This document shows positions 1 through 8,558 of a stretch of DNA of 51,812 nt, piece by piece. The position numbers were made by a program, and so were the translations under genes. The notes under the pieces were generated by a model. That model had not been told where the DNA came from. It saw nothing but the letters and a program-made list of their open reading frames with translations, and did not search any database. Location of the stretch: assembly GCA_026397725.1 (NCBI GenBank), contig JAPLUI010000539.1, positions 1 through 51,812 on the forward strand. Reading direction: 5' to 3'. The DNA is from Verrucomicrobiota bacterium. Lineage in GTDB: Bacteria > Verrucomicrobiota > Verrucomicrobiia > Verrucomicrobiales > Akkermansiaceae. Positions within the stretch are counted from its first letter, which is position 1. Each line of letters begins with the position of its first letter.

Positions 1-137
1 GCAGGTTCGCCGCACCGGGCTTCGCCTTGGGGATTACTCCTTTCAGCGCCGGATTGGCTACATGTTGGACACTTATTTGACATGTTGATCACATTTCAGA
101 TCAATAGAGAAGCCAGTCTTGGCCTGGCGCACCGGAT

Positions 138-248
138 TGCCACGGATTTTACGGATTATAATAAAGCTCATTTGCAACTTCCCCGAAGCTGCAAATGGTG
201 AGAAAATCCATACAAAAAAAATCCGTAAATCCGTGTAATCCGTGGTTT
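138..248. repeat. Imperfect inverted repeat in non-coding DNA
   Basis: The left arm (about 138-158) and the right arm (about 228-248) are near-perfect reverse complements built on the word AATCCGT. The right arm contains this word three times in a row. The segment between them is AT-rich and non-coding. I see no gene from 1 to 694 apart from this pair and the hairpin repeats that follow. The arms could be the ends of a small non-autonomous element or a large stem-loop; the sequence does not decide which. Confidence 0.5.
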
Positions 249-293
249 CAAGAACGATTCTCGGATTCTAACTTCCGTTTTCGGGATGAAACC

Positions 294-322
294 GGGGCCG
301 CCGCTGATGGAGCGACGGCCCT
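294..322. repeat. REP-like hairpin, copy 1
   Basis: GGGCCGCCGCT at 295-305 pairs with AGCGACGGCCC at 311-321 with one mismatch, around a 5-base loop. The same hairpin with the same GGATGAAA-type lead-in recurs at 51158-51186, about 310 bp upstream of the REP-associated transposase gene. Palindromic units mobilised in trans by such transposases typically look like this. Confidence 0.6.
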
Positions 323-327
323 TCTGT

Positions 328-482
328 TGTGGCGGCGGTCTGTGACCGTCGGCGCGCATGGGAATGCTTTGTAGCGGCGGTCTATGACCGTCGCTGGTTG
401 CCCGGTGCGTGGATCGCGCGTGATCGCAGCAGAATGCGACTTTTCCCGCAGGGGAAGAGTAGTCACAGACCGCCGCTACAAT
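328..482. repeat. Cluster of three GC-rich REP units (two direct, one inverted)
   Basis: The word GCGGCGGTCTRTGACCGTC occurs at about 331-349 and 375-393, and in inverted orientation at about 462-480 (GTCACAGACCGCCGC). Each unit contains the partial palindrome CGGTC..GACCG. Paired direct and inverted copies flanking a short unique spacer match the organisation of bacterial REP/BIME elements. I recall similar words as abundant intergenic repeats in Verrucomicrobiota genomes, but this was not searched. Confidence 0.6.
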
Positions 483-540
483 TTGCGCTCTTTCGCGCTC
501 ACACATGTTAGATTATGGATCCCGTTCCAGTGGATCATTC

Positions 541-667
541 AACATCCACCCTCCGCCCGCCCGGCGGAAATGCGGTCAGTGACAGGTGCCAAGCTGCCAT
601 GACAGGATTTTTTCGGGATGAGGATTCGCCGCTTGCATCGCGACCCAGGCACCTCAGAATTCTTTTG
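541..667 (+). repeat. Dispersed intergenic repeat, copy A
   Basis: This block of about 125 bp runs from a CATCCACC/CTCCG stretch through GACAGGTGCCAAGCTG and GGATGAGGATTCGCCGCTTG to CAGAATTCTTTTG. It recurs at 7183-7313 and, for most of its length, at 51242-51366. Copy A lies directly upstream of the GH32 gene at 695. It is too diverged between copies to be an assembly duplicate, and it has no coding potential of its own. Confidence 0.7.
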
Positions 668-694
668 CCCTTACACACCATCACCAACCACACG

Positions 695-2116
695 ATGAAA
701 ACAATGATATTCAGATTGATGTTCGGTTTTGCAACATTCGCGCTTTGCGGCGCGATAACGGCAACAGGGGCGGACACCCCCGCCGGGTTCGAAACGCCGG
801 CCATGCCGGCCAATCCGCCCGCCACCTGGCTGACCTACCACCTGGCGCACCCCGGGGTCGTGCCGATTCCAGGCGACCCGAACTGCGCCTTCTATTGGAA
901 GGGTCGTTATCATCTGCACTATATCTACATGCAAAATGGCTTCAACTTCGCCCACGTGTCGAGCACGGACATGGTGCATTGGAAATGGCATCCGACAACG
1001 CTTATCCCGAGATTCACGGGCCACGGGATGTTCAGCGGCACGGGCTTCCTTACCAAGGAAGGCAAGCCGGCCATCATTTATGCCGGCGAGGGAACCTATC
1101 GGAATTGGATGGCTTTTGCCCTGGACGACAATTTGGAACAGTGGACCAAGCCCGAGCCGCTCAAGATCAAGGAGCCCAACGGCGAGGAGTCCAAGTTGCG
1201 TCAAGTCGATCCCGACTGCTGGCTCAATGGTGACACTTATTATGCGATCAGCGCGGGCAGAGGGGCCCACCTCTTGAAATCCAGCGACCTGAAGGAGTGG
1301 CTGCATCTTGGCCCGCTGATGCACGATGATATGCCGGCGACCCTGGGGGTCAGCAAGGACGAGGATGTCTCCTGCGCCAATATGTTCAGGCTCGGCAACA
1401 AGTGGATGCTCCTCTGCATCAGTCACGACCTGGGGTGTCGCTACTACCTTGGCGGTTTCAAGGACGAGAGGTTCATGCCTGATTTCCACGCCATGATGAA
1501 CTGGCACGCCTGGGAATTCTTCGCTCCGGAAAGCGTTCTAACAAAAGACGGGCGGCGCGTGATGTGGGCCTGGTGCAAAATTGACAACGCCGAGACCCAG
1601 AGCGACATCCAATCACTGCCGCGCGAGTTGAGCCTGCCCGAGGACGGCGTGCTGCGCATCAAGCCGCTGCGGGAACTGGAATCACTGCGCGGCGACGAGA
1701 AGAGCGTGCCCGCCATTTCCATCAAGAGCGACAGCAGCCGGATGCTCGATGGGATCGCCAGCGACACGCTGGAGTTGAATGTCACCTTCCAGCCCACGAC
1801 CGCGAAAGAATATGGGGTCAACGTGTTTTGTGATGCCAAAGGCGCTGGCTTCCCGATTACCATCAAGCCGGAGAGCAAGCAGTTGGTCATGGGCAATAGC
1901 GCTGCGCCCTTCGAAGTCAGGCCGGGCGAAGCGCTGAACCTGCGAGTCTTCCTCGACAAGGGCATGGTCGAAGTGTTTGCCAACGACCGCCAGTCGGTGG
2001 TCGCCATGCACCAGCACAAGCCGGAGGACGTCGGGGTCGGGATTTTCGCCAAGGGCGGAGAGGTAGAGGTGAAAGAGATCAAAAGCTGGAAGATGCAATC
2101 GATCTATCAGAAATAG
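695..2116 (+). CDS. Secreted GH32-type beta-fructosidase-like hydrolase
   Basis: This 473-residue protein has a signal peptide (1-26, ending ATGA) and a five-bladed propeller of the GH32/GH43 type. The nucleophile position is Asp61 in PGDPN, followed by the family pattern YWKGRYHLHY and by SSTDMVHW at about 90-96. The transition-state Asp is Asp172 in QVDPDCW. The usual Glu-Cys-Pro acid/base motif reads EDVSCA (Glu223), with the Glu displaced from the Cys. A C-terminal beta-sandwich ends in SWKMQSIYQK, the usual GH32 tail. The family hydrolyses terminal fructosides; the exact substrate is unknown. I chose ATG 695 because the signal peptide begins there; the longer open frame only reads through the upstream repeat. 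The next gene starts 61 bp downstream on the same strand, so the two are probably cotranscribed. Confidence 0.8.
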   Translation: MKTMIFRLMFGFATFALCGAITATGADTPAGFETPAMPANPPATWLTYHLAHPGVVPIPGDPNCAFYWKGRYHLHYIYMQNGFNFAHVSSTDMVHWKWHPTTLIPRFTGHGMFSGTGFLTKEGKPAIIYAGEGTYRNWMAFALDDNLEQWTKPEPLKIKEPNGEESKLRQVDPDCWLNGDTYYAISAGRGAHLLKSSDLKEWLHLGPLMHDDMPATLGVSKDEDVSCANMFRLGNKWMLLCISHDLGCRYYLGGFKDERFMPDFHAMMNWHAWEFFAPESVLTKDGRRVMWAWCKIDNAETQSDIQSLPRELSLPEDGVLRIKPLRELESLRGDEKSVPAISIKSDSSRMLDGIASDTLELNVTFQPTTAKEYGVNVFCDAKGAGFPITIKPESKQLVMGNSAAPFEVRPGEALNLRVFLDKGMVEVFANDRQSVVAMHQHKPEDVGVGIFAKGGEVEVKEIKSWKMQSIYQK

Positions 2117-2177
2117 GCTGCGAGACGCGATTTGAACAACCGCCACCTGGCAGAAATATAAATCGAAACAACCTGAC

Positions 2178-4286
2178 ATGAGGGCTCTATCAAGAAGATG
2201 GCTGATCGGTTTGGCAACACTTGCGCTTTGCGGCGTCACATTAGCGCCAGCGGCGGACAAGACCCTGGTGTCCTGGGTCACTCTCGCCAACACCACCCAG
2301 CAGGGCGGCAGCACGCTGACCATCCTGTGCGGCCGGCAGTTCGACGGGATCGTTTTCGGCGAGAAGACGGCGGGCAGGTGGATGGCCGGCAGCGAAACAT
2401 TCGCCCGCACCCAGAGTGACCAGCAGGCCAACGCCGTGGAGAAGGCCGACAGCAAGACGCAGATACAGATCGCCATTGTCTATCAGGGCAACCGGATCAC
2501 CATCTATCGGAACGGCACCCCCTATGCGTCCTACGAAGCCGGCAGCATCGATCTGTTGGGTGCTGCGGATAACATGGTGATCTTTGGGTTGCGGCATCCT
2601 CAGGCCGGGGATGGCGAGTCACTCAAGGGTTCCATTGCGGATGCCAGGATCTACGACCGGGCGCTCGGCGCCGCCGAGTTGCAAGCGTTGGAACCCAAGA
2701 AGGAGTCCGCGATCAAGCCCTACGCCTGTTGGACTTTTGAGAGAGGCCGGGAGACCGACCGGATGGGACGCTTTCCAGTGAACAATCTGTCGGGTGGCGC
2801 CAAGATCGAGGGCGGACGCCTGATCCTGGAGACCAAGAATGCCACCCTGATTGCGGCAACCCATCCCGTCGCGGATCCCGCAGACCCCGCACCTCCGCCG
2901 CCGGTGACACCTTTGGTTGTTGCTGATAGAAGCAACGAGCAGGCCATGTTCTTCCGCACGCGACCAGGCCAGAATGGCTGGGACTCGTGGTGGTTCTATC
3001 ACGAAGGCACCTACTATCAATACGTCCTGTCCGGACCCCAGGGGAATTGGACCGCGGTGACCTTGCTCACCTCCCCGGACGCGTGCCACTGGAAGGATTG
3101 CGGCGAGGTGGTGACCCGCACGCCGGTGGCCATCTATCTGGGCAGCGGAGGGGTTTGGAAGTCGCCCGATTTCGCGCGGGACAAGCGCTTCATCATGAAT
3201 GTTTCCGAGCAGTACCCGCCGAACGCCGGCAAGTGGCCTAACGAACAGATCATCTTTTTCCTCGAATCGAAAGACCTGGTCCACTGGCAACGCCTGCCGG
3301 ACGAATGCGTATTCCGCGCGGATGATCGATGGTATGAACGACTCGGCGGTCGCTGGGATTGTATCTATGCCATTCCCCGCGCCGCGGGCGGATATTTCGG
3401 CTACTGGACGGGTTTCCCGAAATCCGGGTCCGGTCGCGCGTTCGGTCAGTCCACCGATGGCGTCCATTGGGAGGCGCTCAAGCCGGTCGAGTGTCCGGAA
3501 AAAGCAGAAGTGGCGGCGGTCGAGCCGATGGCCGGCAAATACTATATGATCAGCCAGGGCCGCAAGGTGTTCATCGCCGACCAACCGGAGGGACCCTTTC
3601 GCGCCGCCGCCAAAAACGCGGATGTGTTCAGCGGTGCCAAGCTGCCCAATTCCACACAGGTGGTGACGCCGTTTCCCCGCTTCTTCCGCAAGGACAAGGA
3701 GGTCTTTATCATCAGTTATGGAATCGCGGTTCACGAACCCGGGTACCCAAGCTATTGCCTGCCCTTGGAAGTGGCCCACGTGGACCAAGAAGGCACGTTG
3801 CGGGCGACTTACTGGAAGGGCAACGACGCGATGAAAGAACACCCGGTGCCGGTGAAATTCACCGCCGCCATGGGTGATGCGCCACGCATGATCGAACCAA
3901 AGATCGCCGTGCGCGATGGCTGCATCCTCGAAGCGACTTGCGAATTCCCCGCCGATGACGCGACCACCACGCCATGCCTGTTTATTGATTGCGAAAACGG
4001 CGAGCGCGTGGCGATCAGGATCCATACCAACGGCATGGTCGAAATGGGGACGATGTCAAAGGATGGCAAAACCCTGGAGCTGCGCCACCAGGTGAACCGG
4101 CTGATCCCGCTAGACAAGTCAGCGCAGGTGCGGCTGATGTTGAAGGATTCGCTGTTCGTCGTCTATCTGAATGACGTGGCGATGGACTACTTTCCCATGT
4201 CAAGCCTCGCAACCGGCCGCCTGGGCGTTTCCTCCAGCCTAACGAAGATCAACGTCTGGACCACCTCCCCATCATTCCATGAATAA
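2178..4286 (+). CDS. Secreted LamG-domain protein with atypical GH32/GH43-like propeller
   Basis: This 702-residue protein has a signal peptide (1-26), a concanavalin-like LamG domain (27-228), a Pro-rich linker (229-248), a propeller-like region from about 250 and a C-terminal sandwich. The LamG half is close to that of the protein at 19249 (shared AADKTLVSWVTLAN, RNGTPYASYEAG and KESAIKPYA). The propeller differs strongly: I see no DPNG nucleophile motif, only WDSWWFYHEGTYY in the equivalent place, followed by SKDLVHWQRLP. It may be an active variant of a distinct subfamily or a sugar-binding propeller. Its last codons overlap the start of the 4279 ORF by 8 bp, suggesting translational coupling. 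Confidence 0.65.
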   Translation: MRALSRRWLIGLATLALCGVTLAPAADKTLVSWVTLANTTQQGGSTLTILCGRQFDGIVFGEKTAGRWMAGSETFARTQSDQQANAVEKADSKTQIQIAIVYQGNRITIYRNGTPYASYEAGSIDLLGAADNMVIFGLRHPQAGDGESLKGSIADARIYDRALGAAELQALEPKKESAIKPYACWTFERGRETDRMGRFPVNNLSGGAKIEGGRLILETKNATLIAATHPVADPADPAPPPPVTPLVVADRSNEQAMFFRTRPGQNGWDSWWFYHEGTYYQYVLSGPQGNWTAVTLLTSPDACHWKDCGEVVTRTPVAIYLGSGGVWKSPDFARDKRFIMNVSEQYPPNAGKWPNEQIIFFLESKDLVHWQRLPDECVFRADDRWYERLGGRWDCIYAIPRAAGGYFGYWTGFPKSGSGRAFGQSTDGVHWEALKPVECPEKAEVAAVEPMAGKYYMISQGRKVFIADQPEGPFRAAAKNADVFSGAKLPNSTQVVTPFPRFFRKDKEVFIISYGIAVHEPGYPSYCLPLEVAHVDQEGTLRATYWKGNDAMKEHPVPVKFTAAMGDAPRMIEPKIAVRDGCILEATCEFPADDATTTPCLFIDCENGERVAIRIHTNGMVEMGTMSKDGKTLELRHQVNRLIPLDKSAQVRLMLKDSLFVVYLNDVAMDYFPMSSLATGRLGVSSSLTKINVWTTSPSFHE

Positions 4287-4821
4287 CACCATGCTAAGAA
4301 GCCACGACACTCTTGACATAACACCATTGCAGCGGCGACAGGAGTGTCGCCTCTCCTTTGTTCCATGCATGGTCGCGGCGGGCATCGCGGGCATGCAGGC
4401 ATCAAGTGTGATGGCGGCCGATGATGGCATGCGCACGTTCAAGGCGGACAAGCGATATCTCATATTCCCTAGCTCGCGCGGGCTGAGCGGTCAGAACAAG
4501 GTGTTCATCAACGTGGACGGCAAACCTTTCATATCGTCTTACGATGCGCTGATTACCGCCTCCAATCCGGACCACTGGAAACGCTTTGATCTGAAGCCTC
4601 TACAGGGCCGGAAGGTGTCGGTGAAGATCGAAGGGCCGGATGCTGCCGCCATCGAGTTAGTGAAGACGAGCGACACCATCCCGGGCAAGTATCCGCTCTA
4701 TCAGGAGCCGGGCCGGCCGCAGGTTCATTTCTCCCAGTTGCGCGGCCGGCTCAATGATCCATGCGGCATGATCTATTTTGGGGGCCATCTCATTTGTGCC
4801 CATTCTCACCACAAGGAATGA
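4279..4821 (+). pseudogene. 5' fragment of a GH32 levanase-type gene, cut by a transposon remnant
   Basis: The ORF encodes a signal-like N-terminus, the small sandwich domain found N-terminal to many levanases (KADKRYLIFP to SDTIPGKY), and the very start of the GH32 propeller (HFSQLRGRLNDPCGMIYF). Homology stops at about 4788, where sequence shared with the direct repeat at 6519-6592 begins; the final residues before the stop are therefore foreign. The nucleophile motif reads NDPCG instead of NDPNG. Nearly all of the catalytic domain is missing, so no hydrolase activity is expected. Related, differently deleted copies lie at 8559 and 15694. Confidence 0.75.
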
Positions 4822-4857
4822 ATGACCCAGCGAAAAAACGTCGCATAACATCACTTG
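4787..4857 (+). repeat. Imperfect direct repeat, left copy, flanking the esterase gene
   Basis: About 70 bp containing CACAAGGAATGAAT, then AAAAA..CGTCGCA and AACATCAC.TGA, matches 6519-6592 at roughly 80 percent by eye. The copies bracket the minus-strand esterase gene 4920-6365. The left copy begins exactly where the truncated GH32 gene loses homology and runs straight into a transposase tail. Confidence 0.65.
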
Positions 4858-4859
4858 AT

Positions 4860-4940
4860 CACCCCCAGCACCTGGACGACTACCAAGACGAGTTCGCCTT
4901 CTGCCCCAACCGGCGGACCTCAAGGGGCGGCATTTCGTAA
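4860..4940 (+). pseudogene. C-terminal remnant of an IS1595/ISXO2-like transposase
   Basis: The frame reads HPQHLDDYQDEFAFCPNRR followed by TSRGGIS and a stop. This matches the usual C-terminal signature of ISXO2/IS1595 DDE transposases, where a helix of the type KHLxxYLDEFxFRxNRR precedes a short basic tail. Only the last 26 or so codons remain, and no catalytic residues are present. The remnant overlaps the 3' end of the convergent esterase gene by 21 bp. The assignment rests on motif memory; a profile search would settle it. Confidence 0.55.
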
Positions 4941-6365
4941 TGAACTCAGGTATGCTTCATAAAAACGCAGACCAAGAACATATTGCCCTGTAATATCAAA
5001 ATGTATGCTGTTATTACTATCCGCGGACCAATCACAAGGAGCCGGGAATGGATTGACGCTATCAGCAAAACCCGTATGACCTATGCCGTAAAAGCTCCAA
5101 TCCTTGAAATTGGCAAACGCACTTTGAATGGCAGTTGAATTTGCAACCAACCCGCCCGTGTTAGGATAATTTCCGGTCAAAAGACCGACGGTAAATCCTC
5201 CGACGAGAAATGGGATGTTAGCACCATCCGCCTGACCGCTCCGTGTTGCTGTAAGTCGGAATCTTGTTATCAATTCCTTCAGATAATACATATATGTTTT
5301 CGCGGTGGGATTGGCCATGGCGGAATGACTTGTTGCTAATGAAGCCGTTTCAGGGATTCCGGTTGTTTGACCCCAGGTTTCGGATTCGCCTTGTTGCCAT
5401 ATGAATGACACTATTCTATTTGATGCGCCTTGACCGAAATCATTATTAATGACATTAACAATCTTTTTACAGGTGGCTTGTGCCAGAAGTCCGTCCGGAC
5501 AAGCGACACCCGTGGCGGATTGGGATAATTGGGTCCCGAAACCATCGGCTGCCAATGACATTGCACTGGCACTTTGAACCGTCAATGATCCGGGAAACCA
5601 AACACGGGCAACACTACTATTAAAAGCGCTGTTCATTCCAGTGCTTCCGACTGAGACGTGAACGATCAACAGCCTTCTGTTTGGTGCCAGGTGACCGTTT
5701 GCTATATATTTCCGTGCGAATGTAATCGCTGATGTTTGTCCTATTGTCGAGCCATCCACACCATTCGCATAAGGAGAAGGATCAGGACCAACCGCGTCAA
5801 TCATTGAACAAGGACTTGTTGGGCCGGAAAGAGTTGCAACCGGATTCCCGCATTTATCTTTATACCCAACTGGCAAATTAGCCACAGTGTTTTGAAATGA
5901 ATAATAAGCTGCCGTATCTTTGGCTGGAAGAGGGACTAATCTTTGTTGCATGGTGTCATCTTTTGACAAGGGCAATGCATATATAAGGCTGTCGTTGGAA
6001 TAATCCTCTTTGGGTAATACATTGCCTATTTCCGCCCCATAAGCCGATGGATTCACCTGCACCAGCGTTTTCGTGACAACGGTTGAAGCTGTCGGAGTCC
6101 CCACATTGGTATTAATGGTGCAATACTGGCCGGGAGTCCGGCATTGTGATGAACCCAAGGAACCCTGTGCGTTTGATTGACCCAATAGGAAAACGACATC
6201 ATATCCAAATTGGGTGCTTGTTGTGGAACCAGCAACACTTGCAGGAGGAGCACCCTTTACATTGGCAAGCCCCGCGGCAAACCACGCCGACACCAAGGCG
6301 CAAGCACCGAGGCGGGTGAGTCCGGAGTGGTAGTTCTGATGGATTTCACGGTTCGCTGGATTCAT
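4920..6365 (-). CDS. Secreted SGNH esterase of the sialate O-acetylesterase (SASA) type
   Basis: This 481-residue protein has a signal-like segment at about 15-38. SGNH block I is LLGQSNAQG (Ser64 as nucleophile), a mid-domain block is IWQQGESETWG, and the C-terminal His is in SIHFDITGQYVLG (His455). This arrangement matches the SASA/CE6-like family, which removes acetyl groups from sugars. The gene is visibly AT-richer than its neighbours, uses more A/T-ending codons, lies on the opposite strand, and is bracketed by a direct repeat with a transposase tail beside it. I infer recent acquisition. It is the only esterase in the window and could deacetylate the glycan attacked by the surrounding hydrolases. 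Confidence 0.75.
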   Translation of the reverse strand: MNPANREIHQNYHSGLTRLGACALVSAWFAAGLANVKGAPPASVAGSTTSTQFGYDVVFLLGQSNAQGSLGSSQCRTPGQYCTINTNVGTPTASTVVTKTLVQVNPSAYGAEIGNVLPKEDYSNDSLIYALPLSKDDTMQQRLVPLPAKDTAAYYSFQNTVANLPVGYKDKCGNPVATLSGPTSPCSMIDAVGPDPSPYANGVDGSTIGQTSAITFARKYIANGHLAPNRRLLIVHVSVGSTGMNSAFNSSVARVWFPGSLTVQSASAMSLAADGFGTQLSQSATGVACPDGLLAQATCKKIVNVINNDFGQGASNRIVSFIWQQGESETWGQTTGIPETASLATSHSAMANPTAKTYMYYLKELITRFRLTATRSGQADGANIPFLVGGFTVGLLTGNYPNTGGLVANSTAIQSAFANFKDWSFYGIGHTGFADSVNPFPAPCDWSADSNNSIHFDITGQYVLGLRFYEAYLSSLRNAAP

Positions 6366-6518
6366 GGGCTGGGGTGGATTGGTTCGGAAAGCCCCTACAA
6401 ACGCGCCAAATCACCCGGATATTTCACTCGGACGAGAAAAAATGGGCTCCCGTCACATAAAGCGGTGCGCGAAACAATTCGTCGGCAACGGGAAGCACAT
6501 GACGAAAGGGCGCAACGT

Positions 6519-6592
6519 GTCGCATTTGATCCCATCATCACAACAAGGAATGAATTTCCAAGCAAAAAGCACGTCGCAAAACATCACCTGAA
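6519..6592 (+). repeat. Imperfect direct repeat, right copy
   Basis: Partner of 4787-4857, with the same order of words (GCATTTGATCCCAT, ACAACAAGGAATGAAT, ACGTCGCA, AACATCACCTGA). After this the two copies diverge completely: the left continues into a transposase-like frame and the right into AT-rich non-coding sequence. Confidence 0.65.
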
Positions 6593-6712
6593 TTTTCTTC
6601 TCTTGCGCCGGTTCTTCACCATGATCCTACGGCTTATGGACCTTGTGCAACCCCGGCTTCCCGGCTTGAGGGGCACTGCATGGGAGCGACGCAGCCATGA
6701 GGTCCGAATTCC

Positions 6713-6747
6713 AACATTCAACATTCAACATTCAACATTCAACATCC
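6713..6747. repeat. Heptanucleotide microsatellite AACATTC x5
   Basis: Four perfect units of AACATTC are followed by one variant AACATCC and then by two CCAATGT-like units. Similar 7-base tracts occur at 51036-51116 (CCACTAT) and 51256-51280 (CCTCCAA). Confidence 0.8.
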
Positions 6748-6938
6748 AATGTCCAATGTCCAAATAACAGAATCGGCCGATGATCCGCTCCGGCGTCGCG
6801 GAAAATAGGTAGCAGGGACGTCTCCGTCCCGTCATTTCATCTCCTTCGTGACCTTCGCGTCCTTTTGTTCAAATCCTCATTCGGAAATGATAGGCACAGA
6901 AGAATGCGAAAGAATATTGCGTTGGATGTGAGTATCCC

Positions 6939-7154
6939 ATGGGCCACAACCGCATGGGTTCCCTCGGCGTTGCCAGTTGGCCGCTGCACATGATCATGCT
7001 CATCCTGTTCAGCACCCTCGTCGCCCTCATGCGCCGCGAGTGGTCTCACTGCACTCCCGCCACCCGCCGCTTCATCACCCTCGCCATCACCATCCTGGTC
7101 CTTTCCATCCTCGTCATCGGCTACGGCAACAGCCTCAGCCAAACCGGTGATTAG
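6939..7154 (+). pseudogene. C-terminal remnant of a RhaT-like sugar/proton symporter
   Basis: The 71-residue frame holds two hydrophobic segments (about SWPLHMIMLILFSTLVALM and FITLAITILVLSILVIGYG) separated by RREWSHCTPATRR. This resembles the last two membrane helices of L-rhamnose/H+ symporter-type permeases, where a REWKG-type loop precedes the final helix. The rest of the transporter is missing and no full-length partner is in the window. A small stand-alone membrane protein is the alternative. Confidence 0.4.
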
Positions 7155-7182
7155 CCTTCAATCCCGCAGGAATTGCAGCGTA

Positions 7183-7313
7183 CATCCAACCTCCAACATC
7201 CGCCGTCCGGCGGCAATGCGGTCACTGACAGGTGCCAAGCTGTCATGACAGATTTCTTCAGGGATGACGATTCGTCGCTTGCATCAGGACCCGGGTAACA
7301 CAGAATTTCTTTG
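7183..7313 (+). repeat. Dispersed intergenic repeat, copy B
   Basis: This copy has the same block order as 541-667: CCTCCAACATCCGCC, then GCGGTCACTGACAGGTGCCA, GGGATGACGATTCGTCGCTT and CACAGAATTTCTTTG. It lies just upstream of the GH29 gene, as copy A lies upstream of the first GH32 gene. Confidence 0.75.
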
Positions 7314-7399
7314 AACCAGAGCCAACAGAGGGAAAGGATGATGGTTTTCCATCCGTTACTTTCCATTCAATCGCTTCAAAACCCCCACCTCATCATTCC

Positions 7400-8524
7400 A
7401 TGAAAAGCCGATTTCTCACAACAGCAACCGCCATCATGCTTCCGCTGGTGCCGGCAGTGGCGCAGACTGCCAAGGCCCCCTTCCTGCCGGAGTGGGACTC
7501 GCTCAAAAAACACGAGACCCCGGAATGGTATCATGACGCCAAATTCGGCATCTATGCCCATTGGGGTGGCTACTGTGTGCCCGCCTTCATCAACGAATGG
7601 TATCCCCGCGGCATCTATATCAAGGACTCCGCGGAATACCAACATCACCTGGACACCTATGGCGATCCTTCCAAGTTCGGCTACAAGGACTTCATCCCCA
7701 TGTTCAAGGCGGAGAAGTTCGACCCCGAGGCCTGGGCCGCCTTGTATGCCCGCGCCGGGGCCAAGTTCGCCGGGCCGGTGGCCGAACACCATGACGGGTT
7801 TTCCATGTGGGCCAGCAAGGTCAACCGCTGGAACGCCAAGGACATGGGCCCCAAGCGCGACGTCGTGGGCGAACTGCTGACGGCAATCCGCAAACAGGGG
7901 CTGCAAACCATGGTGTCGTTCCACCATCACTATTACATGCCCGGCACGATGGGACCAAACGGCTATTATACCCTCATGGAAGGCGCCGACGTCGCCGATC
8001 CGAAATATGCCGATCTCTATCAAAAACGCCCGCTCGAGCAGGAAAACAAGGTCTGGCGGGACAAGATCCTCGAGGTCATCGATGCCTATCAACCCGACCT
8101 CATCTGGATGGAGATGCTGGTTGACAAGGAGCCTGAGGCGTTCCGGCGCGAGGTGCTGGCCCACTACTTCAACCGCGCGGCGGAACGCAACCAGCAGGTG
8201 GTCTTCACGCACAAGGGGGATTTCGGGCCGTTGCCGGTGCTGGACATCGAACGCGGCCGCAAGGAGGCCGCGTCGCCAGAGATCTGGCAGACCGACGATT
8301 CGATATCCGACGGCACCTGGTGCTATGTCGAGAATTTACGCATGAAGCCGGCCGGGCAACTGATTCACGAGTTGATCGACATCGTCAGCAAGAACGGGGT
8401 TCTGCTATTGAACGTCTGCCCGATGGCCGACGGCTCATTCCCCGACGATCAAAAGCAACTGCTCACTGCAGGATGAATCCAAGCGGCCCTGCAGCCATGC
8501 CTTCGTGCTGAAGATCGAAGGATG
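7400..8524 (+). pseudogene. GH29 alpha-L-fucosidase with truncated C-terminus and altered nucleophile
   Basis: The open frame (7400-8476, 358 residues) has a signal peptide (1-22, ending VAQT) and a GH29 barrel: AKFGIYAHWGGYCVPAF (47-63), EHHDGFSMW (129-137), then YQPDLIWMEML. In GH29 the nucleophile is the Asp of the W-x-D motif; here the position is Glu238. After VCPMADGSFPDDQKQLLTA the frame stops at 8476. A frame-shifted tail at 8480-8524 reads AFVLKIEG and stops, which looks like the very end of a GH29 C-terminal sandwich. The domain between has apparently been deleted. Fucosidase activity is doubtful on both counts. The barrel itself is well preserved. Confidence 0.75.
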
Positions 8525-8558
8525 AAACCACCATCACAACCTGAAATCCAACCATGAA

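Larger units (their letters stand above)
6366..6938. other. Non-coding stretch between the esterase gene and the symporter remnant
   Basis: No gene is supported here. The right copy of the 70-bp direct repeat (6519-6592) and a heptanucleotide tract (6713-6747) lie within it. The short open frames present show no recognisable domain. Confidence 0.6.

Noticed and set aside
168..602. Several overlapping open frames of 60-112 codons on both strands near the start of the window.
   Set aside because: They are translations of REP units and inverted repeats, with Arg/His/Pro-rich sequence and no domain or ribosome-binding site.
4920..6365. Sialic-acid metabolism as the purpose of the SASA-type gene.
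   Set aside because: The family name is historical. No sialidase, lyase or transporter for sialic acid is nearby, and the domain also deacetylates plant and algal glycans.
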